Part shown: in pieces, positions 48,601-61,539 of the stretch | Numbering within the stretch: position 1 is the stretch's first letter | Layout of the letters: each line of letters begins with the position of its first letter | Assembly (NCBI GenBank): GCA_037178855.1 | Contig: JASJZC010000007.1 | Span: 2,666,001-2,730,000, forward strand | From: Oscheius sp. JU75 | Lineage: Eukaryota > Nematoda > Chromadorea > Rhabditida > Rhabditidae | Direction: 5' to 3' | Length of the DNA: 64,000 bases | Program-made: the position numbers and the translations under genes | Notes under the pieces: generated by a model | Seen by the model: the letters and a program-made list of their open reading frames with translations, nothing else | Told to the model about the DNA's origin: nothing | Databases searched by the model: none

Positions 48601-51255
48601 TCCCGCAGAAGCCTGATGTAAGCTACAACCCCCTGTCGCAATGTTGTGCCTTTCAGCCTCGTGATGACTTTGGCATAACAATAGCTCCACCGAAACGCAG
48701 TCCCTCCAGGTTAGTTTCTTGTTTTTCTGCACAAGTGGGTACGCCCCGTGAGGCATAAAGTTGCCTGAGTGCTGGCGCCTGTCGTTGCAGAGAGATGTTC
48801 ACGCTTCTTCGCCGGTCTCTACGACTGTTTCATACTTTTATAATAAAGCAATCTTCAAATTCAGACACAATCTCGGAAATGACAAGAGGATCGCCATCAT
48901 GCAGTGGATGGAAAACTGTGAGCCGATTGTGGTCGACGAGGAAAGACTGCCAGAGAGGATGCAAGCTGAATGTATTATTCTGTCACATCCATTAGAGGAT
49001 ATAATTGAAATCGACGAGGAATCTATGAAGGACTCGATGAGATCAAGAGGAACACATCCTCTTCGTATTCTCAGTAAGGAAGCCATCAACCATGTCGATT
49101 CGACTACGGAGAAGGCGCTTGCTCAGGTTTTTTCAAAGCTATAAACATCAACTGAAAATATATGTTCAGGATTCTGACGAGGATGCTCTTGAGCGTGCCA
49201 TGGAGGCTTCGATCTCATCAATCAAATCGCACGATATTTTGGCGAAACTTCAAAGTCCGGATCTCGTTTCGACTGCGGTCAGTTTGGTCAGTTTGTGCAG
49301 CTGTGGCTATGCGGCTTGTTATAGACAACTGTATACACCGACGCAATCGTGTAAACATATACAGACAGACCGCAAAAGAGAAGTGGCCACCTCGATTACG
49401 GCGATAAGCGACCGATTGAGAGCGAATCCAGGTCGGGAGGCTCGAGTAACACCCATATGTGACGAGCTAACGGGGTCAATTGGGGGGATCCGTTACAAGT
49501 CAGTCTCTATAAATAATTTTTCAGAAAGAAGCTACGGTTTCGCTTACTACGGGTACACCTAGCGAAATGGATCTCTACCGCCGTGCCAGTCATTTGGAAG
49601 AGTATGCTCTTGAGCGCATGAAGGTTGTCACTTTTCTAAGATTTTTGAAACATTTGTTTCAGGAGATTGATGACGAGAAAAAGAAGAAAAAGGGAAAGTT
49701 GAACTTGAACTGCTGTCAAAACAGCATGCTCTCGTCAGGAAGCACTGTTGTTGACTGGAATGCATTGGAGAAGAAGAAGTGGGTTTTGATTTGTCAAAAG
49801 ATATTTTACAACTTTCCAGGCAAGCAGAGCGAGAAGAGGCAAGACGACGAGAAGATTTGAAAGCTAGGCGAGAACAGCTTAAGTTGGAAGAAGATGAACT
49901 GCGTCGAGAGCGCTACCAAATCGACAAAGAGCTCCAGGATCGTCCCTTTCCAGTTCAACTTGTACGCCAAATCTCGCAACAGCTACACAGCCTGAATACG
50001 AGTAAGCCGAGTACGAGATCCAGGGCTCCTTCTGACTCTCTTCCCACGACACCGACCGTCTCTCACAAAAAGATAACCCCGTGCAGGACACCTTCTCTGA
50101 CAAACTGCTCGTCTCAACTACTGTTTCACTCTCCAGCTGTATCGGTAAACTCACAATCCAAAATGCTCAAGCGTGAAACTCCACGAAAGTCAAGCAAGTC
50201 TCGAGAAAAGAAGGAACGTCGGAACTCGGAAGGAATTGTTGTTGATGAGTCGATCCTGCGCTCCCCTTACACAAAGGTCGGTTTATTGCACAACTATTGG
50301 GTTACTGTTTACGCGGGAAACCTAAGCAAAGGCAGCTGTTTATGAGATAATCTCTGACCCGAACTCCTCTCTGGGTCCGATGTATTGGATTGCGCTAACA
50401 AGGAGCACGATGGCATAATTCGGACCATTGATCGCATCATTCAATTTGGTTGCAATGACTTTGTGGACGAACACGCGTGCCAATCATTGCATGTTCGCAT
50501 TACCACTTAGAGAAATCAGAGGAGGGATTCTTAGTCTGCTTCTGTTAGATAACCTCTATGTTACAGGTCACCGTCCCGCGATTAGGAGCCGGTACTGCTA
50601 GCAGTGGGCGTGGATCGGACGACAACGCCTCGGAAACGATGAAGGGAAAGAAAAGACAAAGCTATTCTGCATCTTCTGGCTACGAATCTGGTTGTGGAGA
50701 CTACTACAGCATTTGTAAGTTGTATTAAATAATACTTACAAAACTTTTTAGACAAAGATACGCGTCTCGAACGCTTGAGAGCGGTCGATATGCGTCTTCA
50801 GTTGGGAAAAGAAGTCGATCGTTTGAGGGAAACCCAGAAGCAGTTGAGTCGTGAGCTGCAGGCAGCAAAAGCGAGAATAGGACAAGTTGACGATGGGAGG
50901 TAGGATAGTTGTTCGTTTCCGCCACAAGAATGTATTTAGAAGCATCTGCCACGAAAAATCGCTGTCTGGACTCTCGCAGGCCACACTTATTGACACCCTA
51001 ACACAGGTTAGTAGAACGTAATCCGCCCAATTATTCTTTTGTCCTTTTTGTTCAGACACTCCGTTTGAAAAAAAGCAGTAGAATAGGGACCAATTAGGTG
51101 AATGAAGGTTCTGTGGTGTTATTGTGCTCCGTAATGCCTACACCCTCACCTAAAATTGGGACGCAATTATGAGTTGTTTTCAGGAAAACAAGATCCTTGA
51201 GAAGCGACTAATTGCCTGTCAAAATCACACAATGCTGGTCACTTCATTCCTGTGA
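45670..51255 (+). CDS. vab-8: VAB-8 / KIF26-type atypical kinesin
   Basis: VAB-8 directs posterior cell and axon migration in nematodes; KIF26 kinesins bind microtubules but do not hydrolyse ATP. About twenty exons join from ATG 45670 ([20 protein letters not shown]) to TGA 51255. The motor core is recognisable but decayed: the P-loop that is normally AYGQTGSGKT reads [12 protein letters not shown], with Glu for Thr; switch II, normally LIDLAGSE, reads [10 protein letters not shown]; the helix after it ends [16 protein letters not shown], then SRLLRCSL and [19 protein letters not shown] as in KIF26. After the motor comes a disordered region ([37 protein letters not shown]), then a coiled coil ([38 protein letters not shown]), and the C-terminus [19 protein letters not shown]. 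The 560-nt intron at 47.5-48.1 kb could hide an exon. Poly(A) signal at 51370. Confidence 0.9.
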
Positions 51256-53912
51256 GATCCAACAACATCCACTACGTCATAGCAATTGTGTCAACTGTTC
51301 AACACTTCCCAGCTTGCCTTATTTTAAACCAGGTCTTTTGTATTACGAGCCCCGATGATGTAAACTACAAATAAACTTTTTATGCATTCTAATGCCGTTT
51401 TTAAACATAAATGTGACCATGTTTGGATATTAGAAAAGGCGCAAAATAGGAAGGTCTCCGAAAATAGCACGGTCATTTTTCTAGAGAAACGCTCTGCTCG
51501 AATGTAGCTAGTCTCGCTGGAACTTTAACCATCCCATGTTAAACGATCATTTTATTTCGAAGAAACTTGTTTGAAAAAAAAATAGAAGTTAAACTATATA
51601 GTTTGTGGATTGATTTTCACAGTTGAGACAAGAATTTCGGAGTGGTTCTCTCGAGTTTTACGATGTTTTGTTCCTCCTTCTGAATACTCTACGAAAACAT
51701 GATACTTTTGCAGACAGCTTTTTATTTCCTAACCCTTAACCACGCATTATTTGCATCGCTGCACTATACCCATTTTTAACTAGACATAACATTTTGAGAA
51801 CAGTCCTAAATGGCGCTGCTTTGAGCTTATGAGCGTATGAGTACCCCGCATGCTGCCGTCGAGTATGAATGGAAGAGCTTCATTGGCCGCCGGTATCATC
51901 CGTCAGCCAGATGTCCCACTGCACTTCGAAATGACGTGCCGGTCTATTCAAATACGAAAGTAGTGGGAGCGGGTAGGGCAACAAGCTTTTTAAGACCTAC
52001 TGTATGACATGCGGGTGGATCCATGCCGAACCCAGTTCTCAAAGTGTTTTTTCCAAGGTCCCTAACTTGTCAACTTACTCTCTTTACCTAAAACTACTCT
52101 GCTAACAAAGAGCCTCTACCGGGATTAAGTTCTTCGCTTTTGCTAGGTCGCTGTGTGTAAAAGCTCCACGTTTTTCAAGAATAAACGCCTCCTAATTTCC
52201 TCTTAACACTAGCGACAATTTTAGTTAAAACACCTACGAGCTATGAAGGAACTACTAATTTCTGATGATCAAACAAAGTGTGTTAGTGACAGAAAAGCGC
52301 GTCATTTCTCTATTTTGGTTCTTTCAGTTCCCAGAATTTTAACCTCTTCCTTATCAAAACAACTGGTCTCGTCTCACCGACTACTATAGCAGACATGCTT
52401 AACGTTCTTTGAGTATGAATATTCGTAGATAATGAGTCTCCTAGGATGACATCACCTCAAAACAACATGTCCTCTTGTACTCACGTTTGTCACGAACTTT
52501 CGAGACTTTTTTTTGCAAGTAACCAACCTTTGTCGCGTGAAACATCTCGATGTGGACTTGTTTGCTGACCTTTGCTTTGCATATGAGTCTAAGGAACCTC
52601 TACTCACGCACGTGAGAGAACTAGGACTAGACTATTTTGGTCAAAGCTATAAGAGAGAATCACCGATTCCGCTCTTACTAATTCATTTGCCGATCAGCAG
52701 CACAGCAGCGTCATTGGACACCGTATTCACTTTTAAAAAAAACACCTAAAAAACTTAATATCGCTCGTCTACGGTAGGGGGTTCATTCCTAATTTGCAAA
52801 ATCCTACTGTTAGCCTATCTACCATAATAGATACGGTCAACTATGAAAGCGTTAAACCTTTTTAATAGAAATCAGGATCCACATGTATGTGCGTAGTTTA
52901 TTGTTCGGCTTTAGCCGAACCCGTCTGGTACTTTTTGGAAGAAACAGCTGTGTGGTCACGGTAGATGTAGTTGTAGCTCTATAAATGTTTAAGAGTAGTC
53001 CAATTAACCCGTTCTCAGAACAGCTTGAGCTTATTCGGGCTTAAGATTTGAGTGGAATTTGAAACTGCTCTCTAAGGCTTTGTATTTCATCTCTATGAAA
53101 TCCACCGTTTTGTATCCATATCATGGGAATGATGATGTACGATCAGAAGCAGCCAAAGCAACATATTAGTTGTACCAGAAGATACTCCTACTAAAGCTCT
53201 TTTGTATGCGATGAGGTGACTCTTCAAACAAACTAATGCGATTGCTTCACACATTGAAAAACATAACTCTTTCCTAGAGAATCCAGCAGATTTCTTTTTT
53301 TCATTCCAGAAAACAACTTCGCAGCGTTCGTGTCTTTATGTTTCTACTCTTACCTTTCGTTATGCGAAGCATCTCATCGAAAGGTCGTTCACGTTACGTG
53401 CTAAAAAGGAGACGAGTAGTTAACTCGTTAAATATGCAATTCGTACTTATAACTGAATCTAACTCTAGTTCATCTATCCCGAGCACTACTGCGTATTTAA
53501 TTCAATTCCCGAACAAAGAGCAAGTCAAAAAATCAACTAGATCAACTGGGAGGAGACCCGAAAAAGAAGCATCTGGGTCTATGCATTTATAAACTTGTAT
53601 CTCTAGTTGTTTGTTTTGGTGTAACCTCTCATCTGAAGACGACACATCTCCACTCCTCGAATCTGGTGGGAGGCAAGTCCAAATCTCAAGAGTTAGTTCT
53701 TGAAACCGCTTCTTCTCCATTTCACAATTTTCTGATACCACTTCCTTTGGCTATAAAAACATCACTGATTGACGGCGGTACCCCTCATCTTTCACAACAA
53801 ACAAGACCTCTTTTAAAACGATATGATTGCTTCTTATTTAGCCTATCAGTTCATGGGAAAAAACATCTTTCAGGGTCACATATAAGTGGAGCGAGCCTCC
53901 AGGTAAAGACAC
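51256..53912. other. Intergenic, 2.7 kb, no gene found
   Basis: Plus-strand frames at 52513-52749 and 53338-53592 lack domains, start context or splice partners. The last kilobase probably contains regulatory sequence of the neuropeptide gene. Confidence 0.45.
51370..51375 (+). terminator. Poly(A) signal of vab-8
   Basis: AATAAA 115 nt after the stop codon. Confidence 0.7.
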
Positions 53913-54136
53913 ATGTCTGCGTGGTTTCTACGCATCATTGTCTTGTTGGCTACTGTCGTTCTTTTAACTGCTGCACCGGCCACATGGTTAGAACAGTTAC
54001 TTTCTCTACAAGAATTGGTGAGTCAAGATGTCCTCGATTCTTAATATGTCAGCTTTAGGATTACGAAGATGTTCCCCTACCCTTGAAAAGGAATATCGCT
54101 ATTGGCCGTGGTGATGGACTTCGACCGGGACGCTGA
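53913..54136 (+). CDS. nlp-46: Neuropeptide precursor, NLP-46-like
   Basis: Two exons (53913-54017, 54059-54136) give a 60-residue prepropeptide. Residues ~3-23 (AWFLRIIVLLATVVLLTAAP) are a signal peptide, followed by a short acidic spacer (LEQLLSLQELDYEDVPLPL), a KR cleavage site, and one peptide, NIAIGRGDGLRPGR, ending at the stop. The terminal G-R is the amidation signal plus a basic residue to be trimmed, so the product should be an amide of NIAIGRGDGLRP. From memory this matches the C. elegans NLP-46 peptide almost exactly; the match is to a conserved 13-residue sequence, which chance would not give. Poly(A) signal at 54174. Confidence 0.85.
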
Positions 54137-55501
54137 TCATCATCAGGTACAGGCGGATGGGAGCATTTGGCACAATAAATTTGTTTGACTATGTTTATTT
54201 ATTGTAATATAAACCTATCACTATCCACATCTCGTATGTTTCGGATTGAAAGAGGACATCCTCATCTTGTTGATCACATCATTGCAGGTCATTTTTAATG
54301 CACATCAATTTATGAGGACACAAAAGATGAATACGGCTCAAATAGGTCCAGTTTATCGTAATCAAGTAGATATAACAAATATTGTGTAAAAAAATTTGAT
54401 TATTTATACTGAACTGTTCTGCCATTCAGAGATTGTTACTCTAATAATGGCCTTGTCAATCTGTCGACAAAGTTACAGACAGATGCACACAGAACCACAA
54501 AACATGTCAATATATTGGATAAGCAGATTTTGATGCTGCCATTTATACTTTACTCAATAAAACTGTCGTCCATCTACCTCATCATCCTCACAGTCTCCCT
54601 GGACTACCAAATCAGAAGGTTTAGGCGCCTCTCAACTAGTCTCCTCAGTGTTCAAGATCGAACATATATATGAATATAAATTGGGAATAATCTGAGCGAC
54701 GCAAGAAACAATAGAGTGCCACTAGGTCTATGCATTATGAACTTTAGACAATGAAACTAATATTGAATTAAGCAGCGTCTTTCAAACATTTATTAGTCTT
54801 TGTAGAAATAGCCAAAACAGAAGAAAGTTAAACTCAAATTCAGGTTCGAAAAAATCAGGCTCCTTTTACTTGTGAGGAGGGTTTCGTCTATCTCAGGACT
54901 GCAGAATATGCAAAAATGGTTCACCTAGCAAATTGGAAAAGACAAGGGGAACTCTAAATCAGCCCCTTGTTTTTTTCGGCCGAGATTGTGGCGGATGTCC
55001 CCACGAATGGCAAAATCGACCGATGGCGTGCTTGTGCTTGCTTTTCTCCTCCAGCCGTCTGCAACGTGGCCATGATGCGCGTCGCCCCGGCGCTGAATTA
55101 ACAAACTGTTAATACAGAGACTTTTAAATGCAGGTGCAGCGCTATCCTCATAAGATCACAACGTGATCCAGTTGCTTATGTCGCAGAAATGGTTACGATA
55201 CTTTCAGTTGGATGAAAATCATGGTTTCCTATCAGAACAACGGCTGGAGTGATTTTCGATGAAACTGACAAGTACACGACAGGAGTCCAAAGCAAGTCAA
55301 TTGTAAAGAGGAGACCCAGAGAGAAATATTTATTATATAATGCAGAGTTCTCTTAAATAAGCAGCACACAATGGATACAAACATCAACTCAGAAGGACTT
55401 CAGACGAACTTGTTCCAACGGGTTCTACGCAGAAGTGGTGCTCACGATATCCTTGTACTGGCTAAAACAAAAAAACGTCATGTTTGGATTTTTAAAATGA
55501 A
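54137..55501. other. Intergenic, no gene found
   Basis: AT-rich sequence between the neuropeptide gene and the membrane-protein exons. Nothing with coding character was seen. Confidence 0.45.
54174..54179 (+). terminator. Poly(A) signal of nlp-46-like gene
   Basis: AATAAA 37 nt beyond the stop codon. Confidence 0.7.
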
Positions 55502-55874
55502 TCAACAATCGTTTCTTGTCGTCGATAAGGAGAAGAAGGCAATCATGCAAGCAGCGAAGATAGCCAATTCGACCAGTACACAGTTCATGAAGAAGGAAAT
55601 TTCGGTTCCATTGTAGATGACAAACGCCATAGCGAAGTTGACCACAAGCATAGTTATCTGAAGGCGGACGAGCCGAGAGAAACTCCATCTAATAAACTGC
55701 AAAGCGGGTGTCGAAGACCACGCTGGAGATGGCGCTTACAGAGATCATCTCTGGAACCCTCCATTTGCAATGAGCATTGCGTCTACAGCAAAAAGACTTA
55801 ATACTCACGTTCGTCACTGTAAGCCTTTTGTCGTTGACGAAACTCAGAACTGCTACGGAGAAGCTGTAGACAAC
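55502..55874 (-). CDS. 3' exons of a small multi-pass membrane protein (partial or decayed)
   Basis: Two exons join in phase 0: 55809-55874 (VVYSFSVAVLSFVNDKRLTV) and 55502-55696, which ends TGA. The second contains two hydrophobic helices (ITMLVVNFAMAFVIY and MNCVLVELAIFAACMIAFF), so at least three membrane segments are present. Donor gtgagt and acceptors ctcag and ctttgcag are good. I could not join a convincing upstream exon with a start codon: the candidate near 55.93-55.97 kb meets a stop or a phase clash. Either the first exon lies further right or the gene is a pseudogene. No family recognised. Confidence 0.45.
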
Positions 55875-56487
55875 CTGAGATGCAGGCAAGCACCACGTTC
55901 TTGAAGCTTTCAAATTGGAAAAATGGGACCTACCACAATAACCAACTTCTCGAGAAGATATCAGAATAATTGTTAAATAGGCTTTGTTAAATAGGTTCCT
56001 CTGCGTCAGTTTATAGCCATATCACGAATGGCGTAACAAAACCAACAAAAATTATAAACTCTGGCCCATTCTGATATCACTTCCTATTCACCGTATATTT
56101 ATTGGACAAAATAAAGTGAGCAAAGCTTATGCTGCTCTTTGTCTGTTTCACTGTATCTCTGTCCATGTGCCTCTCTGTCTCTCCGTCTCTCTGCTTCTCT
56201 GTATTTTGGCTTCTGTCTTTCTGTCTCAATTGCACTTTTTCATGGCAACATGAAACATATTTCCAGGAACACATTAAATGGCCAAAAGTCATTCGCTGAG
56301 ATACTTAAAAATTTATTCTGGATACAACTTGACACTTTTTTACCATGACAATCTTGAATATAAAAAACGGTTGACCAATGAGGATACGATACTAAATCTA
56401 GCTCATTCGAAATCGGGAACAACAATAGTTAGCAAAGTTACAGGGGATCATACCAGTATTTCACGAGGAGACCGCGAGTTGTGGTTG
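55875..56487. other. Intergenic with CT-rich simple repeat
   Basis: Around 56.14-56.23 kb the plus strand is a degenerate ctctctgtctct repeat. No gene seen. Confidence 0.5.
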
Positions 56488-59400
56488 CTACTTGAGCTCT
56501 TTCCTGGCCGGGAGGTTCTTTAGACCAGTAGCCTTGCATTCAGCCTCGAAGATAAGCAGACGCCACATCTTCACCACGAACATCTCGGCGTCGTCGTCAA
56601 GTATCTGAAACTCCGTTTTATTAGAATAAATGATTTTCTCTCGCCATTTTGACATCCTCAATAAGCTGCATAGCGTTGACTCTTTCCTTGACCTTATCGC
56701 AAATGAAATCGCAGAGAGACTTCTCCTCATCACCGAGACCTCCGATGAACTCTCGGACCTTTTTCAGCACCCAAGGTTGGATCCTCAGCGAGATGAACTC
56801 ATCATCTACGCCATCCCAGGGAATGTTGTAACTGAAGAGATCTTCTGAAAACCTCAATTATTTCAAACTATTGGACATTATTTTACGCTTTGAGGTTGGA
56901 ATCTTGGAAATGATGCCCTTCACAATCTTGTTCTTTTCAAGTTCCGTGATGTTCTCCATTCTCTCTTCTTTTGTGATTTCAAACGGCTTGAGCTGCTTTC
57001 TGGTACGGAGATGATCGACGTCCTCTTCCTCCTCCATTCCGAAGACAGTAGCGAGCTTGGCTTTGACCGAATCGACGCGAACCATTGTCGTCGTGGTCTT
57101 CAGAGCGATTCCTCCGTTTGAACTACCCTCCTTGATGGGAGGGGTTCGGGTCTCATCAGTGGTCGAAACTGTCCATTGCTCCGGCTTGACAGTCGTTGTC
57201 ACAAGACCAAGGCTTGACGAATCAGGGGTGATCTTTTCGTCCTCGCTCTCGGCACTGCTGGAAGACGAATCCGACTCGGCTCCTCCATTAGCACGACCGA
57301 GCTTGTGATGAGGGTTGGGGCTGCCGCTGTCACCGCGCAGCTTTCGAAGAGCTGCTTCTTCCTTAAACAGCTGGATTGACCAAATTTCCTTGCAAACATA
57401 CCTGAGCTTTGTGCTGTTCTCGAGCTTTTTTCTCCGCATCCTCTGCAATGAGCTTGTTCTGTTCCATAATCTCCTTCTTGATAGCTTCGATCTCGGCCAA
57501 CTCGTTCAGACGATCCTTAGCATCTTGCTGACGTTCCTTTTCAAAGTCTCGGCGTCGTCTGAACAGTTCGGAGTGGCGGAAGTATTTGGCGTCATCTTCC
57601 TCGTCGTTGTAATCCTCCAGGAAGGTCTTCAGCTTTTTCGATTCCTTGATAATCTGGAGCTTTCTTTCTTTCTCTCTCCTATCCAATTTGTCGTAGTAGC
57701 GAGCCTTCTCCTTTTCTCTATCCTCCCACTTTCTCAGACGATCCTGGTAGTTCCTCTCCTTGGCCTTCAGAGCACGCTTAAGAACTCTTCTCTCCTCAAC
57801 ATCCGAATCCGAGTTTCTAAAAATTATAATAAGGATATAATAAGAAGAATAAGTACCTGCTATGACTCCTCTTTCTTCTGCGATTGCTGGGACTACTGGA
57901 ACGAGATCTGGAGCGAGAAGAGTTAGAAGAATAGGTAGAGCGAGATCCAGATGAACGCGAAGACGACGAGACAGATCTTCTGCGTCTAAAATTTCAATTC
58001 CTAGTTGTTTAAGTTTGAATGAGTCATACTTTCTTCTGACCGATCGGCTCCTTCTTCTCTTTCTGTCATTCCTTCCACGACTGCTTGAACGAGATCGATG
58101 ACGGCCCTGAAACAGCTGTATAAGTATCGTTCTTCGTCCACCAGAAACGGCGAACAAATGGTAAGGGGACAAGCCAACTATAAACCAGCCTGTCTCCTAT
58201 ACCGGCAACATTAACCGTAATCTGGAATTATTGTGTTTGCATAGTACTCTGTACGTTTTCTGTCAGGACATGATCATGCAGTGGACACCAAAACACACGC
58301 AGAAAGAGAGAAAGAGTGATAGGCATGAGAGTAATGTTCAAATTCAGCTCGCGAAACTGTTCCATACACAAACCAACAGGAGTGAACTGCTTGAAACAAA
58401 AAGAAAACGTATAAAGGGATTATGGATAGAAAGAATCGCCCAGCATTAACACTCACTGATCACAGGTTGCCCCGTCTCTCTCGCTTGCTCGCCATCTCGT
58501 TCTGAAAGTGGGGGAGACTGCAGAGAAAAATTTTGATAAAAACGTGTAGTATGAAAACCAGCAGTGCGGGAGAAGGTTTAGGTGCTATGAAAGCGGACAA
58601 ACGCACATCACATACCGTAAAATGATTTTGGGCAGATAGGGGGCTGGTTGGACCTGAATGTCTAATTACCACGGACATTTCCAACTCAAACAGAAAAGGG
58701 AAGTGAGGCTGTACGTAATCAAAAAAAAACAGTAGCACATGCAGATAGAGTAGGGGGTTATCAAGCTGACTAGAAAGCTGAGGAGTCGACACGATGTCTT
58801 CCTTCTCTAACTTAACAGGCAAAAGACACACGACATACGCTCAACAGCTCAACACGGCAAGAAAGCGACGTGGACAAGGCATAAAGTGTGTGAATTATTG
58901 TGGTGAAAAGCTTTTTTAGTTAGCTGTAGACGACAGGACGGCCGAGAAATGTGAACGGATAGATTGTATGAGTGGGAGTCATTACCAGATAATTAAACAG
59001 AGAGTCGAAACTTACCTCTTAGCAAACCACGACGAGCAATGCTACCTATAGAGACTATGTTTAGGAATCGAAACAAACAACAAAACTGCACCACTTTCTA
59101 GTGCAGTTTGTTTGTAATCGGAACTGACGATAGTAGTAGTTAAAAAGTAAGAAAAAGCTTTACCTTCCGGTCGTCACGACGTCTGTCATCCTTCTTGCGG
59201 CCCTTCTTCTCCGACTCCGAGAGCTCTCCATCTGAAGCATTCGAGTGTAATCGCGACAAAATTCTTTTTTTTTTACCTTCGGCGACTGTTAATAATTCAG
59301 GGTGATCCGTCTCAATCCAATTGAGAATTTTCAGGCGAATCTGGAAGTAAATGGATCAGTAATTGGATAGGTTCGAGGAATATCATTAGGAGACGGACTT

Positions 59401-61539
59401 CAAGACGAGTTAGCCCCCCGAAAAATCCAATTTGGCTTGAAAGTAGCACTGGAGAGGGAGCCTATTGACAAGGAAGTGAGGTCAAAGGCAAGACATTAGG
59501 GGAAAACGCAAATCTGTCTATCAATCTGTGACTCATCTCTAGCTTAGATATTCACCATACCATTATAAACAATAGTCATTGGCGATTGATCAGATCGTAT
59601 TCTAGAAATTCATAATACGTATTAACGTGACCAAAAAGTGCATGATTTCCTAATAGATGCAGAACATTCAGATGGATGTCTAATCCGCTTAACCGCTTGC
59701 CACCCCACTTATTATGATGGATGTCCTTGGGAAGCCTATCACTCAAGGTCTTCACTCCAATCAACATGATATGTCTCTTTCTTCTGACAGATTCATCTCG
59801 ACAACTGATACCCCGCCTGCCAGTAAAAGACCAGTATTCCAAAGTGGTTATAGTGTTTTCGTCCGTCATAGAAACAGATACCGTTATGAGCCCCAACTGA
59901 TTGGTCTAAACCGGTTATTTTCACCTACCTGGCCTACTCATAGTGTGATATTACCGGGCAGTCTCTAATTGCGACTACAGTAGTTCTATGTTTTTTGCCT
60001 ACTAGGTGTCTAGTTTGGTTTGGAAGGTCTCACTCTTAGGAACGCCCAAGAAAGAACTTCGATAATGGAAGGAGAATTCCCAGGCGACTCCATGTGGCAC
60101 AAGCATACGCGTTGTCGTAAATCAAGGCAAATGTAGGAGCTAAGGAGAACCTCTATCAACAACAATTGTTCACTTTCTCAAGACATTCAATTACCAGCCG
60201 TGTCAAGAGTAGTTTGGGCAAATTGGAACTCATCTTAAGATTGAATTAGGGTCCTGTTTTGGTTTACTAATCCCTATGGCATAACTGAGAATGGAGTTGT
60301 AAGCTTCGACTTAAGAAGGCGACAAACAGAGGGATTATGTCAAATTTCACAGAAGAATTTTCAGAGAACGGCAATAAACGAACCTCTTCGTCCTTGTTCT
60401 TGTCATCCTCATCGGCTGGAAGTTCATGGTCCTTCAACTTTAAATCTGCCTTTCCCTGCTCCTTCCTTCTGGCAATGGCCCAGGACCTGAGATCTGAGCG
60501 AACTTTATCCTCTGCCTGAAACAGGATACCTTCATTTTACGGGTGTGAGAATGACTCCTACCTTTACAACAAGTTTTTTCTCGCCAACTTGGAAGTCATT
60601 GAGGATTCTTAGAGCACGAAGAGTTCCCTCTGGCGCTTCGAAGTCACAGAAACCAAAAGCTTGATATTTTCCGTTGACACCTTGAATTCGCTTCCAGCTC
60701 GAAACTTTTCCACATTCCTTAAATAAACATATAAAAAGGGAAGTGGCTTAGCAAACAGACCTCGAGCATCTTCTGCATGAAATCGTTCGTACATCTTTCT
60801 GTGATGTTTCCGACGAATACCGTAGTCGTGACACTGGGTTTCTGCTGTACTGGAGCCTGAAAACCTAAGTTTTGATGGATAATCAACATCTGATACCTGT
60901 ATAGCCTGAGGATTGAAGGTTCTGATCGGGTTGAAGAAGATTGGCTGTGGAGCATACCCTGAAAGTTTTCGGTGAATCAGAGTCTACGTGCGCTTTAGTG
61001 TTTACATGCGCAGCTAGTCAACTTGAACCCACCAGTGACCATATAATGCTCGAGCGGAAATAACGGCAACATGGCCGGTGCGGCTGTTTGTTAGAGGAAA
61101 TGATGTCGCCGCGGGAAATTCAGGCGAGAGATGCGACTCGCATGAGGCACCGCGGCAAAAAATCGATCGTCGCAAGCGCTCTCCCGAAATCCCAAGCGTC
61201 ATTCCGTGTTAAGTGTCGATGAATGTAGCATAATGGTTGTCAGATCAGAGACAGAGGAAGTCGTTATGTCGCTAGGGTAGGCCTCAAAAGCACACCAAGC
61301 CGTCGGAGAGTCAAACGGAAACAGCTGCTCAGCTTTCATATAACGAGGCCTAATGGGTACACATGGTGAAATTCAGAGGAAAACAGACTCGAATAGGAAT
61401 ATTACAATAACCACGGAACACCACACAACGGAATCTTACCCTGTTAGTCTCACCCTATTCTAGACTTCCTTTTAATACTGATTATTTTGCACTTACCGAA
61501 TGGAGCTCCTCCAGGAAACGGCCTCGGAGGAAACGACAT
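56488..61539 (-). CDS. rbm-25: RBM25, splicing factor with RRM, RS/RE and PWI domains
   Basis: RBM25 is a U1-associated splicing regulator. From ATG 61537-61539 (MSFPPRPFPGGAPF) to TAG 56488. The RRM follows a short Pro-rich leader: TTVFVGNITERCTNDFMQKM for RNP2, GKYQAFGFCDFEAPEG for RNP1. Then KVRSDLRSWAIARRKEQ, the conserved RLKILNWIETDHPELLT segment, an RS stretch (GSRSTYSSNSSRSRSRSS), a long Arg/Glu coiled coil (NYQDRLRKWEDREKEKARYY), a Ser-rich region, and a C-terminal PWI domain (YNIPWDGVDDEFISLRIQPW, then VVKMWRLLIFEAECKATGL). The order matches human RBM25. Exon borders in the RS part are my best reading; an exon-like piece near 58.45-58.50 kb could not be fitted in phase. Introns at 59.3-60.4 and 61.0-61.5 kb are long for this window. 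Confidence 0.92.

Noticed and set aside
56130-56240. Ser/Leu-rich plus-strand frame over the ctctctgtctct repeat
   Set aside because: Translation of a simple repeat, not a gene.
58460-58500. Extra RBM25 exon containing NEMASKRERRGN
   Set aside because: Its phase does not connect with either neighbouring exon without a stop codon.
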